Assembly: GCA_002727775.1 (NCBI GenBank)
Contig: PBUF01000055.1
Location: forward strand, 48,649-55,075
Direction: 5' to 3'
DNA length: 6,427 nucleotides
DNA from: Gammaproteobacteria bacterium
GTDB taxonomy: Bacteria; Pseudomonadota; Gammaproteobacteria; Pseudomonadales; Azotimanducaceae
Of the stretch, positions 1 to 5,665 are shown in pieces. Below the pieces are notes generated by a model that was not told the DNA's origin, searched no databases, and worked only from the letters and a program-made list of their open reading frames with translations. Positions within the stretch are counted from its first letter, which is position 1; the number at the start of each line of letters is the position of its first letter. The translations under genes and the position numbers were made by a program.

Positions 1-135
1 ACAGAAAAAAGATTTTTCATGATTCCTCGCTTAAACTCTGGAGTATTACTTAATCTAATAGATATTAACTGACAGTGTTGACCCGATGAAAGGATAGCAC
101 TCAACAGAACACATTAATTTTTAGGAGGAAGGTCA
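1..135 (+). promoter_or_regulatory. Upstream region of the hotdog gene, with weak promoter candidate
   Basis: This is the non-coding leader of the first gene; the window edge cuts it on the left. The best sigma-70-like pair I can see is TTAAAC at 31-36 and TCTAAT at 54-59 with a 17-base spacer. The -10 matches consensus at five of six positions but the -35 at only three, so this is a weak call. A second -35-like TTGACC at 78-83 has no acceptable -10 at the right distance. The AT-rich stretch at about 51-69 holds an imperfect dyad (TTAATCT against AGATATTAA). Inverted half-sites AGTGTT (74-79) and AGCACT (96-101) are also present. Either could be an operator, but neither matches a motif I can name. 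Confidence 0.25.
123..128 (+). promoter_or_regulatory. Strong Shine-Dalgarno site of the hotdog gene
   Basis: AGGAGG is a full match to the anti-Shine-Dalgarno core and ends 7 bases before the ATG at 136. It fixes the start of this gene and suggests efficient translation. It is the best ribosome binding site in the window. Confidence 0.9.
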
Positions 136-1068
136 ATGAGCGAAGTAATATACAGCGAGTTCAGAAAACCAAGGCAAATGCTGGGTACTCAGGAATACGA
201 TGGTCATCTATCGATACATGATGACAAAATGGCCGGCGATCTTGGCTTCAGCGGTGCGCCCATTGAGGGACCAACCCATTTTAGTCAATTTGTGCGACTC
301 CTTCATAAAGTCTATGGAGATGAATGGTTTTCAAAGGGCTGTATCAGCGCGCATTACCAAAATATGGTTGTCGAGGGGGAGAGTGTTCGAGCTTTTGTGG
401 AAATGCCTGCCGAGGAAAAGGGTATTGCGAGGATAGGCGCTGAGAAAGAAGACGGAACGCCGGTTTTGACGGGCACTGCGTCTATAGGCCCTGATTATGG
501 CGAAACGGAAATCGATATAAGAATGTCTAGACTTAGGCCGTCGGAGCAGCTGGTTATTTTAAGTGATCTGAAAGTGGGTCAACTGGGCGCCGGCAATCCC
601 GAGAGCGTCAGAATGGGGTTTGATCAAAATATGGGGTCGATGTATCCCTTTTCTCTAGCCGAGAAATTGCAGGCTATCACTGAAGATCACGAGTACTACC
701 ATGACGCAAACCAGGATGCCTTGCCCTGGGAAAAACCGGTTGTACCTCTGGAAATGATCAGCGTTTTGACTCAGTACACCAGTGGACTATCGGGTTATCG
801 CTCGAGAGGACCCGCTATAGGTCTTTTCGCTGGCCAGGAAATTAAGCTAATCAATGGGCCTATTTTTGTTGATCATCCGTATAAGCTTGAACGGGAAATC
901 GTCGCTCTGAGCGAGAGTAAACGAACTGAGTCAAATTGGATTAAGACAAAAGTTATCGACGAAGTTTCCGAGCAGTTAGTCGCTGAAGTGATTCTAAATT
1001 CCGCGACTCTAAAAGACTCTTATGAAAAGTACGAAGAGGACGCTAGGGCGTTGGGCTTAAACGTTTGA
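136..1068 (+). CDS. MaoC-like double-hotdog protein, putative enoyl hydratase or thioester-binding protein
   Basis: This 310-residue protein has two hotdog-like halves, about residues 20-125 and 200-300, as in two-domain MaoC/(R)-hydratase relatives. The clearest signature is residues 27-52: an IHDD segment, then GFSGAPIEG and a helix-like stretch, which matches the family pattern of an active-site His followed by a GF-x-G-P-I-x-G turn. MaoC-type enzymes hydrate 2-enoyl-CoA thioesters, and related proteins hydrate other activated alkenes. The strict D-x-N-P-I-H hydratase motif is not intact. H28 is present, but the Asp (D22) sits one residue too far upstream and the Asn and Pro are replaced. 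Activity is therefore uncertain, and it could be a binding or structural homologue. No signal peptide or membrane segment is seen, so it is probably cytosolic. The start is fixed by AGGAGG 7 bases upstream. It converges on the FAD oxidoreductase gene with 4 bases between stops. The hotdog fold call is fairly sure; the substrate is unknown. Confidence 0.8.
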   Translation: MSEVIYSEFRKPRQMLGTQEYDGHLSIHDDKMAGDLGFSGAPIEGPTHFSQFVRLLHKVYGDEWFSKGCISAHYQNMVVEGESVRAFVEMPAEEKGIARIGAEKEDGTPVLTGTASIGPDYGETEIDIRMSRLRPSEQLVILSDLKVGQLGAGNPESVRMGFDQNMGSMYPFSLAEKLQAITEDHEYYHDANQDALPWEKPVVPLEMISVLTQYTSGLSGYRSRGPAIGLFAGQEIKLINGPIFVDHPYKLEREIVALSESKRTESNWIKTKVIDEVSEQLVAEVILNSATLKDSYEKYEEDARALGLNV

Positions 1069-1083
1069 TGACTTAGCCCAGTG
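1049..1083. other. Stem-loop spanning both convergent stop codons
   Basis: TGGGCT at 1052-1057 followed by a bulged T and AA (1059-1060) pairs with TTAGCCCA at 1073-1080. This gives an 8-base-pair stem with a 12-base loop. In plus-strand RNA the stem can lengthen outward through U1051-G1081, G1050-U1082 and C1049-G1083. The loop side contains the palindrome AAACGTTT (1059-1066). Both stop codons (TGA at 1066-1068 and the minus-strand TAA at 1073-1075) lie inside the structure. No T-run follows on either strand, so it is not a standard intrinsic terminator. It may still protect or pause the two convergent transcripts. Confidence 0.4.
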
Positions 1084-2596
1084 AGGCGATATGCTCAAGC
1101 ATTTCGTCTCGCTCCAGACCTCGAGGCCGCTGAACTCCCTGATTTTTTCGTCTTCCCCTCAGCATGTAGAGAAAGACGGTGCGTCTAATCTTTGGGTCCT
1201 TGAGAAAATCGCCCGGATTTTCTAGAAGGTTGACCGTTTTTGCAATCCCGCGCTGAACCGTTATGGTTTCTTTAGCGGCAGCGCCTAGTGCATCTCCGAA
1301 GGATTTCCCAAGCCACTGTTTGAAAGACCACTTCTCTTTTTGACTCTTCCCGTGGATCAACTCGGCTGATTTTCTAATGCCGTTCTTGTCTTCTCGCAAG
1401 CTTGCATCAAAGATTGGTCTAATTTTGTTTGTTGTTTCCTCTGAAAAACGAATCGCACGAGCGAAGGGGTCTCTCGTTTCGTTCAGTACATCAGCGAGAA
1501 TGTGTGCATGTAACGTGGCCGTGCTGCAACCCCTGCCATATAGAGGGTTCGTCCTAGCGTGCGAGTCTCCAACAGCGAAGAAATTTAAGATTTGGGGCTG
1601 TCCCTGGTCCAGATAATCACGCCAGACCGCGTGAATCTGTCCTATGCCAAATGGTTCTGTCGTCGCATCGGACTTGTCAGAACCAATCCAAGGAAGTAAG
1701 CCCGGGATGGTTCTGCAAACTGAATCAAACCCGCCACCTGTTTTGATGGTTTTTCTCAGCTCGGTTTCTGCTAGTGGTAAACAGATGATCAGCGCGAAGT
1801 GACCGGCGTCGCCTGGAAATACGCCATATTTCATGTATCCCAGGTCGCCCATGCTAGGGTCTTCCTGGTGTCTGGATGGTTCGTCGATACCCTGTTTTAA
1901 CTTGTAGTGTCGTGTGTAATAGACAATTTCTGCGTCATCTCGCTGCTCGTTGATTTCAATATCCTTTGCTGCGAGCCACTGATGGAATTTGCTTGATCGG
2001 CCTGTCGCGTCAATAATCAAATCAAAATCCCTGACACTCTCTAGGTTATTATCTTGTCTGTCAGTTATCCGTAAACCCGTGGCGGTGTTCTGACCATCTT
2101 TATGTTGAATCTCTAGGTTTGTGATGTAGCTTTTGTTGTTGATTTCAATGTTGGGAATCCGTTCAACATATCGCCGAAGTACCGTCTCCATGGTAGCGCG
2201 TCGGCACATCAAGACCCATATTTTTTCGTCGCCTGGCTCCGGCTGATAGGTTGAGGACAAGTGTGGTGGAATCATGTCTTTGAAGGCTACTTTTCTAGCA
2301 CCAGCTGAGAAAAAATCTTCTAATAAGTCAGGGTATTTTTCTTCTAACACACTGCACATAAGCCCCAGAAAGGCGTGCGGATGCCTGAACTGAGCCGCGC
2401 CTCGGCGAGTCCATTCGAAAAACGCTTGGTCTGGGTCTCCAGAGGGTGGAGGAACATCCCTCTCAAATAAGGAGACTCTAAACCCTTTTTGATTTAGAGC
2501 TAGCGCCGTGCAAAGACCGCAAATGCCTGCACCAACGATAGCGACGGATTCTGATTGATTTACGTTTTCGAATGAAGAGACTGCTTGATTATTCAT
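1073..2596 (-). CDS. FAD-dependent monooxygenase/oxidoreductase (PHBH-like fold, LasC-epoxidase-like)
   Basis: The 507-residue protein shows the standard motifs of the class A flavoprotein monooxygenase / squalene-epoxidase-like superfamily in the right order. The N-terminal dinucleotide fold has GAGICG at 22-27 and an acidic E45 at the end of the second strand, expected to bind the FAD ribose. An RRGAAQFRHPHA segment (64-75) resembles the R-G-x-x-Q-x-R-H-x-H-A motif of LasC-type epoxidases. CRRATMETVLRR (131-142) fits the conserved Arg helix, DATGR (196-200) the second motif, and G343-D344 in AVGDS the FAD pyrophosphate-binding GD motif. Such enzymes usually insert oxygen (hydroxylation or epoxidation) using NAD(P)H; some relatives are reductases or halogenases. 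I see no halogenase Lys motif. The basic C-terminal part (about 400-507) is not recognised. It is transcribed away from the aldo/keto reductase gene. Soluble or membrane-peripheral; substrate unknown. Confidence 0.85.
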   Translation of the reverse strand: MNNQAVSSFENVNQSESVAIVGAGICGLCTALALNQKGFRVSLFERDVPPPSGDPDQAFFEWTRRGAAQFRHPHAFLGLMCSVLEEKYPDLLEDFFSAGARKVAFKDMIPPHLSSTYQPEPGDEKIWVLMCRRATMETVLRRYVERIPNIEINNKSYITNLEIQHKDGQNTATGLRITDRQDNNLESVRDFDLIIDATGRSSKFHQWLAAKDIEINEQRDDAEIVYYTRHYKLKQGIDEPSRHQEDPSMGDLGYMKYGVFPGDAGHFALIICLPLAETELRKTIKTGGGFDSVCRTIPGLLPWIGSDKSDATTEPFGIGQIHAVWRDYLDQGQPQILNFFAVGDSHARTNPLYGRGCSTATLHAHILADVLNETRDPFARAIRFSEETTNKIRPIFDASLREDKNGIRKSAELIHGKSQKEKWSFKQWLGKSFGDALGAAAKETITVQRGIAKTVNLLENPGDFLKDPKIRRTVFLYMLRGRRKNQGVQRPRGLERDEMLEHIASLG

Positions 2597-2613
2597 CCTT
2601 CCATTATCTCCTT
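2593..2613 (-). promoter_or_regulatory. Ribosome binding site and 3-codon mini-ORF at the FAD gene start
   Basis: AAGGAG (2608-2613 on the minus strand) lies 11 bases before the ATG at 2596, which is long. An extra ATG at 2604-2602 sits only 3 bases after the GGAG and opens a frame of three codons (Met-Glu-Gly). Its TGA at 2595-2593 overlaps the real start as ATGA. A GGAAGG directly abuts the start and is too close to act as its Shine-Dalgarno site. The arrangement could allow reinitiation or simply reflect loose spacing. Confidence 0.35.
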
Positions 2614-2733
2614 TTCGATAGTTCTAATAAATAGACCTATGCACGTTTTTAGTTGCGCTAAATTTTAAGGTTCAATAAATCTTGCCTAATCTCTAAGATG
2701 TAGGAAGGGCAAATACGAAAAAGAGGGTAAAAG
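2597..2733. promoter_or_regulatory. Divergent intergenic region with weak promoter candidate
   Basis: This AT-rich gap separates the FAD oxidoreductase gene (leftward) from the aldo/keto reductase gene (rightward), so it should hold promoters for both. The most plausible rightward pair is TTCAAT at 2671-2676 and TAAGAT at 2694-2699, spacer 17. The boxes match consensus at three and four of six positions. The minus strand has a TTGAAC (2675-2670), but no good -10 follows it at 16-18 bases. I find no strong operator palindrome. The rightward ribosome binding site is AGAGGG at 2722-2727, 6 bases before the ATG at 2734. Confidence 0.4.
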
Positions 2734-3762
2734 ATGCTTAATAGTGTTCAGTTAGGGCCGAGTGGTCTTAGGGTTTCAGAGCTTTGTTTGGGCACCATGA
2801 ATTTTGGGATACCGGGCAGAGGTCATCAGGGAGACTGGACGTTGACCGAGGAAGAGGCAAAGCCCATTTTTAAGTCTGCTATAGACCATGGCCTTTATTA
2901 TTTTGATTGTGCTGATGTTTATGGGCTGGGTGCGTCAGAAGAGGTTGTTGGGTCTTTACTAAATAGTTTATTGCCCAGAGATGAGTACGTGCTCGCGACG
3001 AAGATTTCTATGCCAATGGGAGCTGGGGCGAATCAATCGGGATTATCCCGAAAACACGTGATGGAGGGGATTGACGCCTGTCTCAAAAGGCTGGGTCACG
3101 ACTATATCGACCACCTAGTTATCCATCGCCATCCGCATGGAGTCCCAGGCCAAGTTAGAGTCCCTATTGAGGAGACTATGGAGGCTCTCCATGACGTTGT
3201 TAAGGCTGGCAAGGTGCTTTACCTGGGTGGTTCTTCGATGTTTGCGTGGCAATTTGCAGAACTGCAAATGACTGCAAAGATGAATAATTGGACCCGATTT
3301 ATTTCTATGCAGAATCATTACAATCTGGTTTATCGAGAAGAGGAGAGAGAAATGAACCCTTACTGTGCGCAGTCGGGAATTGCGCTCATGCCCTGGTCTC
3401 CTTTGGCTAGAGGAATCCTTGCTGGAGCTTATCAAGGGGGATTTGATGGCGGGAGCACTAATCGTTCGAAAGGACAAGATAGGGCTCGTACCGAAGGTCT
3501 TTATCACGGTGAACACGTCTTTCAGGTTGCCGAGAGAGTTATAGAGGTGGCGTCGAAGTATGGAAAAAAACCAGCTCAGATAGCGCTCGCTTGGCTGCTC
3601 AACAAGCCCGAGATTGTGTCACCTGTAGTGGGCGTATCAAGACCTGAGCAACTCGATGAACTGACTGATGCCGCTACCATAGTGCTCGAAGAGTCTGATG
3701 TTGCTTATCTAGAGGAGTTATATTCCCCTGTTCACAACTTGTTGTCGCTTGGGTTTTCTTGA
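2734..3762 (+). CDS. Aldo/keto reductase
   Basis: This is a full-length 342-residue member of the aldo/keto reductase superfamily: NADPH-dependent, (beta/alpha)8-barrel enzymes that reduce aldehydes and ketones to alcohols, in the cytosol. The N-terminal LGPSGLRVSELCLGTMNFG (7-25) is typical of the Tas/YajO/potassium-channel-beta-like branch. The catalytic tetrad is complete: D58 and Y63 in FDCADVYG, K90 in ATK and H131 in VIHRHP. GVSRPEQLDEL near residues 295-305 is the usual cofactor-phosphate segment, which favours NADPH. The ATG at 2734 has AGAGGG 6 bases upstream. No terminator is visible after the TGA at 3760-3762; the last 31 bases run antisense over the 3' end of the nrtS-like gene. 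The family is certain, but the substrate cannot be read from sequence. Context suggests a carbonyl intermediate of the same catabolic locus. Confidence 0.93.
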   Translation: MLNSVQLGPSGLRVSELCLGTMNFGIPGRGHQGDWTLTEEEAKPIFKSAIDHGLYYFDCADVYGLGASEEVVGSLLNSLLPRDEYVLATKISMPMGAGANQSGLSRKHVMEGIDACLKRLGHDYIDHLVIHRHPHGVPGQVRVPIEETMEALHDVVKAGKVLYLGGSSMFAWQFAELQMTAKMNNWTRFISMQNHYNLVYREEEREMNPYCAQSGIALMPWSPLARGILAGAYQGGFDGGSTNRSKGQDRARTEGLYHGEHVFQVAERVIEVASKYGKKPAQIALAWLLNKPEIVSPVVGVSRPEQLDELTDAATIVLEESDVAYLEELYSPVHNLLSLGFS

Positions 3763-3974
3763 TGCTTGATGGCGCATACGCTTGAATAAGTTGAAACCAG
3801 GTAGGGCACTAGAAAAGTAGCTATGATTTGAAAAGAGTGGTGAACCTCGAGTTTGCCGGTGAAGAACGAATCACTATGGTTGATAAGGGCGAGTATTGAG
3901 CCAACGACTAAGCTTACTTTAAAAGCACGCGTTCTTACTTCTTGTCTCTTAGCGAGGCGCAGAAAATCGTACAT
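3732..3974 (-). CDS. nrtS: NrtS-type small nitrate/nitrite transporter
   Basis: This 80-residue membrane protein has the NrtS hallmarks: a short basic N-terminus (FLRLAKRQEV), a first hydrophobic segment at about 17-33 ending in ILALINHSD (27-35), a short polar loop, and a second segment at about 48-69 with FLVPYLVSTYSSV. NrtS proteins are two-helix inner-membrane proteins known from cyanobacteria and other bacteria, where they mediate nitrate/nitrite uptake. Transport here is inferred from family resemblance only; no nitrate assimilation gene is in the window. The start matches the family N-terminus. No Shine-Dalgarno sequence precedes it, and the stop of the upstream membrane gene is only 17 bases away, so translation probably depends on reinitiation within one operon. 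The last ten codons and the stop overlap the aldo/keto reductase gene in antisense (3732-3762). The ending may be slightly longer than usual for that reason. Confidence 0.8.
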   Translation of the reverse strand: MYDFLRLAKRQEVRTRAFKVSLVVGSILALINHSDSFFTGKLEVHHSFQIIATFLVPYLVSTYSSVCAIKHQENPSDNKL

Positions 3975-3991
3975 TGAGGCGCCGGATTCGA

Positions 3992-4594
3992 TTAACCGAG
4001 TAAAATAATTGATGCAATACCGGCCGCGCCTCCGATCATTTGTGCAGTTCTGAGTTTTTTCGAATTCAGTTTTTTGAGGCTTTCTAGAGGGTCCATGCCG
4101 CGCAGAACTTCCCAGATGATTTTGTATTCGACCATGAGAGCAAAGACACAGAAACCAAATATAGAGGACACGAGCACAATTTCTGCCAGATTGTTGAGAG
4201 GAAGCGCGAAGAACAGAACGGCAAGTACTCCCCAGTGTCCAATCTGACCACCATAGCTCATCCAGAGAAATTGGGACTTCGTGTTTTGCTCGAAGTCAAA
4301 ATTAAATCTGAAAATCGATAAGGGTTTGCCGGCAAATCGGGTTGTATTTCCGCCAGAACCTCGAGCACCTGCATAATGACCCCACTCGTGAAACAAGGAC
4401 GCTACTATAAACCCGACAATCAGAGCATCGGCAGCCATAAGAACCTTAGCGAGTAGCAGATCAGAAAATTGAAACCATGAATAAGCTGCTGCCCAAATGG
4501 AAAGAGCTGCGAGCAGTAATAAAGCATCTTTAAACAGCATCGATGTCAGAGGAGGTTCTTTAATTTCTTCGTGTTGATCTAATGTTTCTGCCAC
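3992..4594 (-). CDS. Polytopic membrane protein with HEWGH zinc motif, putative M50-like metallopeptidase
   Basis: The likely product is 200 residues. About 20 polar residues are followed by hydrophobic segments near 24-41 and 46-67, the motif H69-E70-W71-G72-H73, a polar stretch, then segments near 114-132, 136-157 and 185-200. An HExxH motif at the end of a membrane helix is the zinc site of M50/site-2-protease-like enzymes, which cut substrates in or near the membrane. The usual third ligand motif (LDG or NxxPxxPxDG) is not clear; D168 in GMDPLE is the only candidate, so proteolysis is unproven. GGQIGHWG (115-122) is another conserved-looking patch. I prefer the GTG at 4594 because AGGAG lies 8 bases upstream. 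An in-frame GTG at 4681 would add 29 residues but has no ribosome binding site. It follows the 2-hydroxyacid dehydrogenase gene by 99 bases and precedes nrtS by 17. Confidence 0.7.
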   Translation of the reverse strand: MAETLDQHEEIKEPPLTSMLFKDALLLLAALSIWAAAYSWFQFSDLLLAKVLMAADALIVGFIVASLFHEWGHYAGARGSGGNTTRFAGKPLSIFRFNFDFEQNTKSQFLWMSYGGQIGHWGVLAVLFFALPLNNLAEIVLVSSIFGFCVFALMVEYKIIWEVLRGMDPLESLKKLNSKKLRTAQMIGGAAGIASIILLG

Positions 4595-4693
4595 TCGTGT
4601 TACTCCTGTTTCTTCAGCACTTGTCCACCTTATCAGTGACTTGCAGGCATTTGAATAGAATAGATTGCCCAACGACCCCACTGTTTTAAGAGT
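4595..4693 (-). promoter_or_regulatory. Gap between dehydrogenase and M50-like genes
   Basis: If the M50-like gene starts at 4594, this 99-base gap is the only sizeable one in the minus-strand block. It could hold an internal promoter. The best pair I see on the minus strand is TTCAAA followed after 17 bases by TAAGGT, which is poor in both boxes. No hairpin with a T-run is present, so there is no sign of termination between the two genes. The frame stays open through the gap, so it may instead encode an N-terminal extension. Confidence 0.2.
4603..4607 (-). promoter_or_regulatory. Shine-Dalgarno site that decides the M50-like start
   Basis: AGGAG on the minus strand ends 8 bases before the GTG at 4594-4592. 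The competing in-frame GTG at 4681 has only AT-rich sequence without a purine-rich core ahead of it. This supports the shorter, 200-residue product. Confidence 0.65.
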
Positions 4694-5665
4694 CTAATAA
4701 CCCTCGATTTTGTTGATGATGCCGTCTAGCGGAAGATTTTGTCGGAATTTTTCGACATTGGAAATGAAGCGTTCCAGATTTCTTGATGCCCTGAACTGGC
4801 TTGCGCCGGCCGTATGCGGAGTCATTACTACGTTAGGTAATCGCCACAAATCGCTGTCTGCGGGCAACGGTTCGCGTGGCGTGACATCTAATCCCGCTCC
4901 GCGAACGTGACCCGATTTCAGAGCTTCTACCAGAGAATCTTCGTCAATGATTTCACCTCTGGTCACATTGATGATGTAAGCGCCAGGTTTTAACCGGCTG
5001 AGTGTCGCTTGATTAATTAGCTTGTCTGTTTCTTGAGTAAGAGGACAGCAAATTGAGAGGACATCGCTCCAGGCTAGTAAATCGTCCAGCGCTTCAGTTG
5101 ATTCTACCTTTTTAACAGAATCTGTTCCGGCCATGACGTCTTTATCAATCGCTCGAATCTTCAGTCCGAAGGCATTTCCCCTCCTAGCTATTGCTCTGCC
5201 TGTGCCTCCAAAGCCAATTATTCCGAGGTTGAGTCCTGTTAGCTCAACTTCTTGGGCCCTTAGTTCAGGGCGATTGTTCCAGCTATCTGGGCCCAAGTCT
5301 CGAGCGGCGGCTAGTTGTCGAGTTAGGGTTAACAGCAAGCCAAAGGCATGGTCGGCTAGATGCTCACCCACCAAACCTTTCTCGCTTGTAAGCAAAACGT
5401 CGCTGTTGATGAATTCGGGATACATAAATGAGTCGACTCCCGAAGAAATGGATTGAACCCATCGAAGCTTTTTAGCTGACGAGAATAATTTCGGAGTCAC
5501 TATTCCAAGAACTATATCCGCATCTACTATATGGTTGTGTGCGTTTGCGTGTTCGCAAATTACTACCTCACTATCTGCGCCCGCGATAGTCTTCATGGTT
5601 TCCACTGATTGTTCTGGTATTTCGGTTAACGTAAGCCCAGGTATAATTAATATTTTTAGTCCCAT
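4694..5665 (-). CDS. D-isomer-specific 2-hydroxyacid dehydrogenase, NAD(H)-type
   Basis: With the ATG at 5665 the protein has 323 residues, normal for the family. It has the split substrate domain (about 1-100 and 290-323) around a nucleotide-binding domain. Visible motifs are SSGVD (74-78) for substrate binding, GFGGTG (151-156) as the dinucleotide glycine motif, and D174 at the end of the next strand, which favours NAD(H) over NADP(H). The catalytic set is complete: R236 in NVTRGE, E265 in PREPLP and H284 in TPHTAG. Such cytosolic enzymes interconvert 2-oxoacids and (R)-2-hydroxyacids; glyoxylate, hydroxypyruvate and branched or aromatic 2-oxoacids are all possible substrates. The TGA of the hydratase gene overlaps this ATG as TGATG, so the two are translationally coupled, suggesting that the dehydrogenase acts on a 2-oxoacid linked to the hydratase reaction. 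A TTG one codon upstream is in frame but less well placed. Confidence 0.92.
   Translation of the reverse strand: MGLKILIIPGLTLTEIPEQSVETMKTIAGADSEVVICEHANAHNHIVDADIVLGIVTPKLFSSAKKLRWVQSISSGVDSFMYPEFINSDVLLTSEKGLVGEHLADHAFGLLLTLTRQLAAARDLGPDSWNNRPELRAQEVELTGLNLGIIGFGGTGRAIARRGNAFGLKIRAIDKDVMAGTDSVKKVESTEALDDLLAWSDVLSICCPLTQETDKLINQATLSRLKPGAYIINVTRGEIIDEDSLVEALKSGHVRGAGLDVTPREPLPADSDLWRLPNVVMTPHTAGASQFRASRNLERFISNVEKFRQNLPLDGIINKIEGY

Noticed and set aside
4..18. GAAAAA / TTTTTC inverted repeat with a 3-base loop, possible terminator of an upstream gene
   Set aside because: The stem is only AT pairs apart from one end pair, too weak for an intrinsic terminator, and the upstream gene is not in the window.
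2602..2604. Upstream ATG as the true start of the FAD oxidoreductase
   Set aside because: It is out of frame with the gene and stops after three codons.
3115..3516. 133-residue minus-strand open frame inside the aldo/keto reductase gene
   Set aside because: It lies wholly antisense to a gene with complete catalytic motifs, its translation shows no recognisable family features, and it has no supporting context. It is a shadow frame.
4595..4681. N-terminal 29-residue extension of the M50-like protein from the GTG at 4681
   Set aside because: There is no ribosome binding site, and a well-placed AGGAG supports the GTG at 4594. It is kept as a possibility, not as the main call.
5133..5456. 107-residue plus-strand open frame inside the dehydrogenase gene
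   Set aside because: It is antisense to well-conserved dehydrogenase motifs, and its Ser/Pro-rich composition is typical of a shadow frame.
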